64,000 nt of DNA from NCBI GenBank assembly GCA_037903355.1, contig JBAJFE010000061.1:186001-250000 (forward strand), read 5' to 3'. Source of the stretch: Trichuris trichiura. Its lineage: Eukaryota; Nematoda; Enoplea; Trichinellida; Trichuridae. A program made the translations under genes and the position numbers. Under the pieces are notes generated by a model. That model made no database searches, was not told the DNA's origin, and was given only the letters and a program-made list of their open reading frames with translations. The first letter of the stretch is position 1, and each line of letters opens with the position of its first letter. Positions 1-12,332 of this stretch are shown one piece after another.

Positions 1-1385
<1,385 letters not shown>

Positions 1386-2894
1386 ATTTTTATCTTCTTA
1401 CAGCAGCTTATCAACGAGAAATGATACGATCAAAAATTTTGCAGCGTATTACAGAATCGATTTTGATTCTGTAATACGCTGCAAACTGTATGCTTTGAAT
1501 AAGTCAGAATACAATACTAGATTTTCGTTGATTACCGCGTAACAACGTGCAACGTAGAACTTTTTGCTGATTTAAACTTCTCTGTATTTTCCCTCAACGA
1601 GCTAGTAGTAAAACAGTAATCAGATCCCGTCAAAGTTGAGGAACACTTCCTCAAGTCATCAGCGGATGTTGAATACCCCAAATCACTAAGTAAACAATAA
1701 GGTAGAAAATCACGCCGTCTGGCCGGATTCCAGCATATGCAGTAGAGGAAGCAAGGCACAAATCGTGGCAGCATGCGGCTGCTGAACTTTAACTAATAAG
1801 TGAGTAGCTGCACGTCAGAAAACGCTGGAAATAAAAGTTTTGCGACGCAGAATTACATTATAGTCGCGATATGTTTATGTCAAAATAAACGAAAATAAGG
1901 GTAAAAATCAGGGCATAAGAGGATTCAATAAGTAACATATAACATAAGTGCTTCGTACCTAATTAATTTCTTGTGAAACATAAGCAGTCGAAGCAATCTG
2001 TGAGTAAAGACTAATGCCACTCTAATAGTCGCGCTAATTCGCCCCTTCGACCAATGGAGATAAACATGTGATAACTTTACGAGACGCCTAACTAAGTTAA
2101 AAAGCAACCGTGCCCAACGTCAACTTTTAATTCTAAAAAAAATGTAACTTCATGCTGACAGGTCTTCTAATGAAGAAAAATGAGGTCGAGCGAATTGGTC
2201 GTTAGCATTTCAGTCAAACCGTAAATGATTATTTCGAAAAGGACGTAAGTTGGCCATTGCTCAAAATGTGAACGCCTATAATAAGTACTAGTTAAATAAA
2301 AAACAGCAATTTTCTCCATTGTATGTCTACTGGGACAATTAAATAGAATGTTGCCTATTCGCCTTAGCTTACGGGACCGTCTTGTCTCGAAAACTACTCT
2401 GAATGAGAAGTTTTCGTGACAGCCTCACAGGTCACTGTAGCGCATATACCGAAAAGTATTTGCATCAGTTAGAAAAGATTAACGTTCCAATACTCGTTAA
2501 GCAATAATTTACGCAGTGTTTCTTATCTTCAGCTAACCGATGATAATCACTCCTGCCACCTTAAGACGTTCACGTTAAGTCAAAAGTCTTTTCGAAAACA
2601 GGTTTGAAGCAACCCTTACAGGACAAGATAAAATAGAATCTGATAAGCGCCTTCGAAACTGAAGATAGTGAGGAACGAAGAAGAGCGAATGGACAATCAC
2701 GTAATTATAAAAGATATTTAGGGGAAAAGGAAAGTGCTATACCGCCTAAACGTTAAACACAATGCTCTAAAGAAATTAAGCTTTAAATCACGGACAATAA
2801 ATGTTTACGGTCTTAATACACAATTTAAACTACCGCATAACAAAAAGTTCAGCATGGTCGTAAAGGCCAGTATTGCGTGGTGCCCGCACAGAGC
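1386..2894. other. Intergenic region with a perfect hairpin
   Basis: No coding region is supported between the HELLS-type stop codon and the small coiled-coil ORF. The stretch is AT-rich, and ORFs on either strand are short and unlike known proteins. Its one clear structure is the hairpin at 1438-1485, listed separately. The 3' untranslated region of the helicase gene and the promoter of the small gene at 2895 must lie here, but I cannot place their ends. Confidence 0.6.
1438..1485. repeat. Perfect 21-bp inverted repeat, 6-nt loop
   Basis: Bases 1438-1458 are the exact reverse complement of 1465-1485, around the loop gatttt. It starts 53 bases after the HELLS-type stop codon, so it probably lies in that gene's 3' untranslated region. 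The stem mixes AT and GC and would be very stable in RNA or as a DNA cruciform. It could be an RNA-processing element, a small-RNA precursor or a foldback scar; the sequence alone does not decide. Confidence 0.9.
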
Positions 2895-3194
2895 ATGTCT
2901 GACAGTACAGACGCACTGGTAGAAGGTGAGGATGAAAGTCGCCTAAGCAAAATAAGGAGGACGAAGTTACGTATAGAAGAAGCCATGGATGAATTAGACC
3001 GACTGAGAAAGCAGTACGAACAGCTGATGAATCAAATGGGAAACATACGCGAAGAGATCCGTAGCTTAAATAACTTTTTGATGGAAAATTACGAACAGTT
3101 AGAGTACCAAAATGAACAATTATGTTGCCTATTGTCGCTGGTAAATTCTGAGCTAATCACTGAAGAATACAAGCCGATGGAAGACGGTGAATGA
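2895..3194 (+). CDS. Small acidic coiled-coil protein, unknown
   Basis: This single-exon ORF encodes about 99 residues from the ATG at 2895; the reading frame is open a little further upstream but has no earlier ATG. Residues 15-75 form an uninterrupted helical, heptad-like stretch rich in E, K, R, L, Q and N (RKQYEQLMNQMGNIREEIR), with no proline, and the tail is acidic. This looks like a real coiled-coil protein rather than a chance ORF, because the opposite strand is not similarly open and the composition is protein-like. I do not recognise the family. Short coiled-coil subunits of trafficking, kinetochore or tethering complexes look like this, but no specific motif supports a choice. Confidence 0.6.
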   Translation: MSDSTDALVEGEDESRLSKIRRTKLRIEEAMDELDRLRKQYEQLMNQMGNIREEIRSLNNFLMENYEQLEYQNEQLCCLLSLVNSELITEEYKPMEDGE

Positions 3195-4455
3195 ACGCGT
3201 AGTAAGGGAAAAAATGTCACACTTAAACCACATCTGAATTAGAAGGTGCATTACAACCGCTGATGCTTGCGCATTTTACAATTAAAAAATTAAACGCAAA
3301 ATTTTAATAAAGCGTATTATCGAAGAGAAACTTATAAATCATTTCAGCGTTACTGGAACGGAGAATTTAAATTTAAGTCGCCAATTACAACTCGCGAAGT
3401 ATGAAGGCAACTAGACGACGAAGGAACACCTTCATATTCCATTACTGTGTTGAAAGATGCGACCATCATTTATCTATCCTACGATAAGCAAATCACGTTT
3501 TCTGCTTACGCGAAAGTAGAGCGAAAGTAGAGAAGCTTTTTTCAGTGGTTCGAAAATACGCAATTTCAATTAATCATAGCAACTTAATACGCAGTTATAG
3601 GAATGCAAAAACTGGATGTACCTAAGGTTTACTGCTCTAACATGCGTAAAATCGACGAAGACTGAATCAAGAACCTCACTTCATTATGCATGATAATGCC
3701 ACACCAGCGTGGGGCATTTTGAAGTTTACTTACAGATACACTAAAACTAGGCCAAAAGCCGTGAACCGAAGGTCAACTACGAAATTTCGATTGTGTTAAT
3801 ATCTGTTTGGTAAGCAGGATTCCAACCTTACGCACAGGACAGCATTCCATTAGCGTACAAATATGAACAGACGACTAAGTTGTTTGCTACGAGTCTTCGA
3901 GAGACTGAAATTCCTATCTGAAGCTCAGTCAGTTACCAAAAATCACAGTTAAGTGCGAGCAAACACCGGCAAGACCAATCTGATTATCAGAGTATGGACA
4001 ATGTGCGGATTCCGATAACCTAGACCAATGTCTAGCCTAATGCCTTTGCAGCCAAGCATTCTGTCCGGCTGTTACCTAAGCCTGAGCCAAATTATGGGCT
4101 TTACGTTTTGGCTTACGCTTAGATAAGGGCAAGGCGGGAAGGCCGACAACCTTACAGTATGACAATGGGACCGTTAAGAGACAAGATATAATATACGTCA
4201 TGAAATCAGCGCTTACAAAAATAAGCCATGCAAGTTGCGCAAACTGGAAAATTCAAAAATGAGAAAGCATCTAGCATTGCTTAAGCTTGTTTTCAAACGG
4301 TGAATAGGGTACCCTATTCCACCGCATATTAATAAGCGCAAGCGCAGATACACTAAAAATTCAAATAACGCAACTGTCAACGCAAAACAAAACAATAAAA
4401 CGCCTTACCTTCTAAGAATGCTTCTGAATGTACTTTGAAAAAATGAATGCATGCA
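3195..4455. other. Intergenic, nothing supported
   Basis: AT-rich sequence with only short, unconvincing ORFs on either strand. A short tandem duplication near 3513-3532 (gaaagtagag twice) and a few very short palindromes near 3980-4040 are visible but not distinctive. I see no RNA gene or transposon signature. Confidence 0.5.
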
Positions 4456-4647
4456 TCAATTTCCATATTGCACGAGCGTTCTTACACGTTCAATTGACAT
4501 TACCCATAGCGCAACAAGTTTCTCCAGGCTAATTTTAGCAAGGTATAAAAGCAACTTGAAGCCGAAAACAATGTATACAACAGTGAGTACGAAGACCACA
4601 TAGCCTTGCAACGTTGGCGTATAATCGGCTGACAAGTAGTCAGACAT
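4456..4647 (-). CDS. Putative single-pass membrane microprotein
   Basis: A 63-residue ORF from the ATG at 4647 to the stop at 4456. A polar N-terminus of about 14 residues precedes a hydrophobic run at about residues 15-37 (YVVFVLTVVYIVFGFKLLLY), followed by a basic, amphipathic C-terminus. The layout resembles small integral membrane proteins. No family motif is recognised. The ORF is short and lies in AT-rich DNA, where hydrophobic chance ORFs are common, so transcript or conservation evidence is needed before trusting it. Confidence 0.35.
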   Translation of the reverse strand: MSDYLSADYTPTLQGYVVFVLTVVYIVFGFKLLLYLAKISLEKLVALWVMSIERVRTLVQYGN

Positions 4648-5587
4648 TTTAAGCAATTATTGCGAAAATTATCAGACCATCAAGAACCATCGAACGTTGA
4701 CAAAATTCATGTAAACTATTCAACTCACCGCAAATTGCGAGATACTGTAAACAAGTAACTGATGTGCATGTATTTTTACAGAATAGCCTACGCGTACAAC
4801 AAATACTGCTCCGCCGCTACGAGAAACTTATTTTTTAGGCCCAGCTTTTGTTTTAGCGTACTTTTTACTAAATTTCTCAGCAATAATAACAAACAAACTT
4901 TCATGCAGCCCATGGAAAGCGAAAATTCTTCTGGCTTGCTCAACAGTTCTAACGCTCGTTATGACCCTCCAAAAACGCGGCTTTGCTTTTTACACCATCA
5001 AGGCGTATAATCGTTTGCTACGTAAACATGGAATCAATTCTCGGAACAACTTTTGTCGCGCACAGTTTACTCAACACAGTTCGGCTCCAACTTCATTTGC
5101 ATAAACCTAACTGGATGAAGCGGACGTTTCAATAACTCTGTTGATATTCCATTCTAAGTTGCATTTTTGCTTAAATTTTAGAATTAAGATTTTAAGTTGC
5201 CGCTAGCGCCATGTCTAACTTGTACACTACGTCAATTTAAAAACTTATAAACAACCATGAAAATACACTTAACGACCCACCTACCTTCAGGATAGACGTA
5301 CGAGAGCGCTCTGACCAATGAAGTTATTGTATAAACCTAAATTAATTAGCGTTATGAGGAAGCAAACCTAATTTAAGGATTATTACTGTTCACATGAACG
5401 ACGCTTCACCATTCATTATTTGCGTGCAACAGTATTAGGCTTACCATATTCAATTTTACTTTACTAACAACAAAAACAATATGACGTCAACAAACGGCTC
5501 GTCTTGACAGCCAGTCGCTATTCGCTTATCCTTCTTTGACTCTGCAAGCAGCTTATGTAAATTCAAAAAGGATACAACATCGTTCAC
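4648..5587. other. Intergenic, nothing firmly supported
   Basis: A weak plus-strand ORF around 4762-5010 has no recognisable domain and is probably chance. The rest is AT-rich without repeats or RNA genes that I can identify. The RPN2 3' untranslated region extends into the right end on the minus strand. Confidence 0.45.
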
Positions 5588-8500
5588 CTACTTTGACCTC
5601 TCAGCTATGTACCGCAGAACACGGTGACCGGACAAGAATGCAACGCTTCCGATAATACTCAAATATTTCAGCGTTTCGAACATATTCAGTCGAAGCCAGA
5701 ACAGTACGTACAAGCCGAATATTGCTAGAGAAAAATCACAAATCGTTACGCAATTAGCTATAACGTAACGGCGCTTTTCTACCTGCAAAACTAATATGGA
5801 AGATTACCCCGCAAAGCGAAAACCTGTATCCAGACAAATTGCTACCAATCCGCATCCAAAGAATGGGAAGAAACAAGATCGGCAAAAAGACAAGGAGCGT
5901 GAACGTAGCGCTGACAAGTTTCGGCGGACGCTTCTCCGCCTGCCGGAACATGTGAACTATTTCAGGTTTTTTTTCATAGACAATTACATCCAACGGCGAC
6001 TTGGATGGTCGATATACTTCTGGTAACGTTAGTGAAAGTGTCGCCTAAAACGGAATAATTATGTCCGTCCCTATTTGAACACTGACGTGGATTTTCACGT
6101 TTTTTTATCGCTCCTAACAATAAAATTTGGTAGCAATGACAAGCATCTTCCATCCGTCACATCAATAATGGACTTTACGAAGAAAACTATCGGCATACTA
6201 TCGATAATGTCATGAACTTTCGAGTTTTCTACTCCGTCATTTTGCATGCCAAACTAACGCTGAGCAAAGGACATTTAAAAATGAAGTGAAACGATAGTGA
6301 AGTTCGGCTTACGCAGACGAAATATTAAGATTACTTAATGCTTTGACAACTTTCTTTCAACAACAGATGTATACGCCAAAATCGAATAGGAATAAGCAGT
6401 AAGGTTGCAAAAATACGAAAGCTCAGATTTTGAAACAATAATCGATGGCTAGATCGTTGAAACCTTTTCAGAAGCATAAGGACAATTTTTAGAAAATAAT
6501 TTAACAAAAAAGACAAAACAAATAATTGAGGCTATGCTCTTCTCGCCGGGTGATTTTTCTCACTGTACTCGATTACCTGAACATAGATTTGAAAGGAGCT
6601 ACAATAGTAAAGTGTATTGCGCGCGAAAGGTGCTCATGATTAAGCAAGCAAGGAGCGCAACTCGAAGTAGTCGATTTGACAAAAAATCAATTATGCTAAC
6701 AAATTTTTAAATTTTTGAATTTTACAGACTACCTTTACAGACATCACACCTGTTAATCGAATGCATACTGTATTTTAAAATTTAAGCTTTTGCTAAAGTT
6801 CAGTGGCAAACACTTCCGCATTTTTGTTAAAATACTTACCACTGTCTGCAAGATGGCGTTCGACGAAACCGAATCGCCAACTATTAATTTCATTTCAAAT
6901 GTACCCGACTGATGATCGAACTCTTTTCCCAACTTGCCGAAATCCTAAATACGCACAGCTGTAAAGAATAGGAAAAACTGTTGTGGAATAGGACCAACCA
7001 GATCAAACTTGTATACGTCCTTGCCCATAGTGGCAATAAACGTGAGCTCTCTGTCACCGTCGCGCTCAACCAATTGAACGAAAGCTTGTTGTACCTTTAT
7101 TGGCTTTTGACTTGATTTGTCTTTGACAGTGAATCGGCCTAACAACCTTTGATGATTATCCACCGACAGTGGAACGACCTTGTTATCGTATTTGATTCTT
7201 CAAATAGCACATATTACTCTTCGGTAAAGATAATCAGGTTTATTATACTTGAAAGCGTCGTCCAGCAGTGATTGATCTCTGTCGACTACTCCAAACATGA
7301 TGTCACTCATTTCAATGAGTTTTTCAACTTTGACAATAAATTCTTTGCCCTTAACCGGCAACACCTTTTCGTCAGTCGGAGAGTGGACGTCTACCAAGAG
7401 CCGATAGATTCCCGCTTCGCGTAAATTATCCTTCAGCTTCAGCGTAAAGATGGACCTAAGGAAGGATGTACCATACAATTTTGAATATGCTTTCAGCAAA
7501 CTACTTACGGATCGTCTTTTTGCATTTGAAAACGTTGGTTTGCGACTATTGGAGAGTCACTACCCAAGCTGACTACTTGCGCAGCTGTCACTTCAATTTT
7601 CTGTACGGGACGATTTAAAATGCTCGTAACGCGCAGCTAAATTTATGAAATATTTAAAAAATGCCTTAAAAATTTTACTCGCATCGCCTACCCGAACGTT
7701 TGGATTCTTTTCGGAAAGAACAACGGCGCTTTCCATTGATACGTACAAAGGAGTGTGATACTGAAGAATGGTTGGTGAAATAAGGCCAGCAACGTCGCTA
7801 AGACTTACGGGATTTTTGTCGACTGCATTTAAAGCCATTAATACAAAGTAGAGGACTTCCGGGTCGTCCGAGCCAACGTGAGCCAGGAGAAAGTTGGAAA
7901 ACTTGACAAGCTCGTCCTGCAAACAAAAAAGCTTCTTCGTGAAAGTTCTTACTGCGTTACCAAACCGACCTGCTTCAATGATGGTGCTTTACCTGCATGC
8001 GTGCTAAGCGCACATATTGAGCTCACAACTTGGGCAGTAACGATGGCGCCCTCTTCGTACTAAAAACAATTGGCAAATCATTTTACTTAGCTAACCAATG
8101 CTTCTAATTAAGAACTGAGTGACGATACCCTTTAAATTAAACTCTGAAGAACACAAAAGAAATTTTGCTTTACTACTACTTTCCGGGGCAAAAAAGGGAA
8201 CTAACGCTGTAAGTTCTGGCGCGAAAATCGATTTAAAGAACAAACCTGCAAATATTTTCCCTCAATTTCGTCTGCTTGCGCAACGCAGTCTTCAATGCGA
8301 CCAAGGAAAGTGTCCAAATTACCGGAAAGATGGACGGCAATGAAGAACGCGTAAGCCAAGCTGAAATATGACATATACGATCGACTAGTAGACTCAATGA
8401 TGGACTTGCTCGCTGGCTGAGTCATTTGTCTTTATGAACTTTTCCGTTTGAGCTCTAAGCTTGTTTGAATCCACTTAAAAAAAGCAATGGAGATATAGGC

Positions 8501-9047
8501 AATGTAGGCAAATCGTTTGGAGGAAACTTACACTTCAAACCCAGTCGAAACGCAACCTCTACCGCAAAGCACATGTTCTTCAGGGTACTTTGTTCGGAGA
8601 CGAAGCGTTCTAGAAATTGGACCTCCAATTGCGGAGGCTAAAAAGACTTGTCAGTATCCACACAAAGACGTTTTCCTATTTTAACAGCTACTTTACACGA
8701 TGGCAGCGCAACAGCCAAAAGCACGCCATGATAAACCGTACTAATATCGTTAGACTTGACGGCGGTGACAACCATGTCGCACAAACTCTAAGCAGATGAG
8801 CGAATAAAATTACAAAATCTAAAACAACAACCTAAATTACTTTTTCCATACTTGGTTCCAACTTCTCGTGCAAAATATGCATGCCATAGGCGGCGTAGGA
8901 AGCCGGCTCCAACGATTTCGACTCCCGCAACGTTTTCCGGAACATCATTTTCGTCCGCGCTAAATCTTCCCTCGTTACCGAGCCGACAAGCGCCATGTTT
9001 CCTTCGACCGTCCAGAGTAGCGATGCTGCCAGCGCGAGAAAGAGCAT
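5588..9047 (-). CDS. RPN2: Ribophorin II, oligosaccharyltransferase subunit
   Basis: Ribophorin II is a non-catalytic subunit of the ER oligosaccharyltransferase that N-glycosylates nascent proteins. The ATG at 9047 opens a signal peptide ([16 protein letters not shown]) and an N-terminal domain. Later exons carry the lumenal beta-rich domain, with [18 protein letters not shown] and a [19 protein letters not shown] block near 7080-7140. The C-terminus is diagnostic: [15 protein letters not shown] followed by three membrane segments, ending with [19 protein letters not shown] and a short basic tail. Most introns are about 50-60 bp, but the one at roughly 6050-6838 is about 790 bp and holds no recognisable gene. 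The family is usually about 600-650 residues, and this gene has room for that. It lies about 1.3 kb downstream of eIF4A in the same orientation; I see no sign that the two share a transcript. Confidence 0.93.
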
Positions 9048-10391
9048 TTTGTCTTCTGAAAATTCGAAATAAACTATTTGCGCGAAAAAAATTTGCCCGA
9101 CAAAACTGGCCGCCCGCCTACGGTTTAACTCATCGAAAAATGCAACGCCGATTGGACTTTTCGGTAAGAAAAATAACAATGCAACGCAAACTCTCGAACG
9201 TGTTGCCTGACAACGTACAGTATGCCCTTACGGCTTGAAAATCAGTACTGTAGTTTTTCTGACACCTGTTCCCGTGACGTGGCTTTCGCTTTATTTTTGA
9301 CGTTGCAATAAGCGATTTAAAAAGTTTATATATACTGACTAATAGTTAACTTATTTTACCGCTTGCTTAACTGAAAAAAGTTAAGTTTTGGAATAAAAAT
9401 GTTTTATTAGATCGCTCTATTCAAAAATAGGGTCGGTCTTAGAGAAACAAAATTTACTATTCGTGCCGCGCGGCTAAGCAACACCACTGCGCTTCACTTT
9501 AATTTTTGATTTGCGGATGAACAGCAACGATTTTGCATTTAGATTTTTTACTTTCAACATTTGATCGGCTGGCAAATTGCAGTTACAACGAAACGGTTGA
9601 AATAAAGCATATTTTTAATTGTTGTCTTCTTTCAACTTGAGCAGCTTTTCCCGCTTAAGACGCAACCATTAACGCGGGGATTACCTGAAAAAGGAGAGGC
9701 AAAATGTCAGTGGGGAAAAAAACGTAACGGCCATAAATGACAAGTCGATCATTGTATCCGAACTGATTGAGCTGTGACTATTGTCAAAGCTCACCCTGTC
9801 GGAAAGAAAGCATTTTATAGTTCTTCCGACGTCCGACAGCCGAGCAACGGTGTCGGTGCTTTAGAGAAAGAACATGATCAGCTGAAAAACAATTTTTTTA
9901 AATACAGTCTTACCAATTTGACTTTCAAATCTTTTCTACAAGCTGAAGCGAACGACAGCAGACCATAATAGGCAATGACGCATTTCTCTATCAACTGCTG
10001 CAAATAATAGGCTAACCAATGACGGTAGAGCATCGTTAAAGATAAATCGAACTTTGCATAACAAAATGAAATATACCAATGATCAGAGACAGAGAGGGAA
10101 GTTTACTATAAATTTATTGCGATTGCTGCACATACAGTAACAGAAAACTACTGATCAGCCACATGAATAGTTGGTCTAAAAACGGAAGAGAATTTTTAAC
10201 ATAAACAGCAATTAGTAAATACAGAATAACGAGTCTCTTCGGAAAGAAGGAAAAGATGGAAGCGCATGCCAACTTTCGCTGAAATATTGCAACAACGGCC
10301 GAAGAAAAACAGCAACGACCGCTGACAATAGTCATAGTGTAATTTGAACCATCTACTCCTGTGGCTGAGCAACGATCTTCATTGGCAGCAA
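9048..10391. other. Intergenic between eIF4A and RPN2
   Basis: Holds the eIF4A 3' untranslated region and the RPN2 promoter, both on the minus strand. A plus-strand ORF at 8852-9238 is mainly the antisense of the first RPN2 exon. No additional gene, repeat or RNA is supported. Confidence 0.5.
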
Positions 10392-12332
10392 TCACTTCAA
10401 AAACTTTTCAATGTCATTCGGCATTTCATCCACTTTCGTACGGTAATACTCTTCAATGTCCTTCATCAAACGCTTATCACTTTCCGTCACGAAATTGATG
10501 GCAATGCCAACTCGTCCAAACCGACCACCACGACCGATTCTACAAAAAAGAAAATACAATACATTAAAATAACGGTATACCGGAACAACGTAACTCACCG
10601 ATGAATGTAATTCTCTCGACTATGTGGTATGTCGTAATTAATTACCACGGATACTTGCTGAATGTCAATTCCGCGAGCCAGCAAGTCGGTAGATATTAAT
10701 ACTCGGCTTGAACCGGAGCGGAATTGCTGCATGATAATGTCGCGATCCTTCTGAGACATGTCGCCATGCTGCAAACACAATTTATCAAGCGAACAATGAT
10801 GCAGCGTCAAGCATTACCATAAAGGAGATGGTGAAATTGCGTTCTCTCAAATCGTTGGACAATTTTTCGACCTTCTGACGGGAATTACAAAAGATCACCG
10901 CCTTGCTAATGCTGAGCGTAGAGTAGATATCGCATAGAGTGTCGAGTTTCCACTCCTGAAAAATGAGACCATCTAATGAATATGGCCAATTGTGCTACGT
11001 ATGGCAAGGCATACTTCGCGACCAACGTCAATGTAGAATTGACGTATACCGTCAAGAGTTAGTTCTTCCTTGCGGACGAGTATACGAACCGGATTCTGCA
11101 TGAACTTGGCGGTCACTTGTAAAACTTCGTCAGGCATAGTTGCCGACAATAAAATCACTTGCATGTTGTTAGGCATATATTCGAAAACATCGTGAATTTG
11201 TTGCTTAAAACCACGCGACAACATTTCATCCGCTTCGTCTAACACAAAGGAGCGTATACTTTTGGTACCTGCGAAAAAAAATATAAACAACTAAGCTGGA
11301 CGAAGTCGCAAAGTGGACACATACGCAAATAGTTGCCCTGAATCATATCAAGGACTCGACCTGGAGTGCCAACGGCAACGTGGCACCCTTGCGCAAGTTG
11401 GTCACGATTGACAACCACGCTAGTACCGCCGATACAAGCCAAGCAACTTATTTTCATGAAGTCGCCAAGCGCAAGAATTACCGTTTGAATCTGAAAAAGT
11501 TGGACGTCAAAGAAACGGAAGAGCACTTTTCAAAACAAAATGTAGGACACGAATAACGAATTATCTTTGTATCCGACCCAATTTGGCATCGAGTAGCGCC
11601 CTAGCACTATTGAGTGCCAAGGTATTTGCTGATGCACAGGGAAACCGATATCAGCAAAGGAGTTTAGAATAAACAAAAAAAAATGATGAACCATACCTGC
11701 TGGGCCAATTCACGGGTAGGTGCCATGACCAAAGCCTGGCACTCGTTTATGCTTGGATCAATCTGCTGCAAAATCCCAATCGCGAACGTGGCAGTTTTAC
11801 CGGTTCCCGATTGTGCTTGAGCAATAACATCCTTGCCTAAACAGTTAATCGATACTGCGGCGGATACCAAAAAAGTCGCAAGTCTCAATGCCCTACGCTT
11901 TGTTCACCGTAACGAAACGAGCGAAAACAACTTGGGACACTTCGGCGAACAAAAGTAAGCAACTCACCCTCGCAGCACGGGACGATAGCTAACTGCTGGA
12001 TCACGGAGGGTTTTTCAAAACCGTATGCGAATACCCCACGCAACAAATCGGGCTTTAACTCCATCATGTCGAACGACGGAGTCATGACGGTGTAATTGGT
12101 CTGCAAACGGGAATTGGATTTCGGCGAACAAATCAGCAAAGCCGCAATGCTTACGTCCAAGTGGTGTTGAGTGGCGATTCGATCCGCCGCTTCCTGGTCA
12201 GTGAAATTCTTGTCGTCATCGCTCGTCACTTTCATCTCAGGTTTGGTAGAAGCATCATTCCTAAACACAAGCAATCAACGAGCACGCCCGCTGGATCGTA
12301 CAAGCTTACTCGAGTTTGACCGAAGCGCTCAT
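10392..12332 (-). CDS. eIF4A: Translation initiation factor eIF4A, DEAD-box RNA helicase
   Basis: eIF4A unwinds mRNA 5' ends as part of eIF4F. The first coding exon is small, 12310-12332, giving MSASVKLE; a 49-bp intron (12261-12309) joins it in frame. Motifs in order: Q-motif region [11 protein letters not shown], Walker [46 protein letters not shown], then [20 protein letters not shown] and [13 protein letters not shown]. The cytoplasmic eIF4A-I/II type is favoured over eIF4A3 by LLARGID (eIF4A3 has VWARGLD) and GRGGRFGR (eIF4A3 has GRSGRYGR). The C-terminus ends PNDIEKFLK, where the usual ending is close to PLNVADLI, so the last residues have diverged. Introns are all short and splice in phase. 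Confidence 0.95.

Noticed and set aside
10392..12332. Assignment as eIF4A3 (exon-junction helicase)
   Set aside because: LLARGID and GRGGRFGR follow the eIF4A-I/II pattern, not the VWARGLD and GRSGRYGR of eIF4A3.
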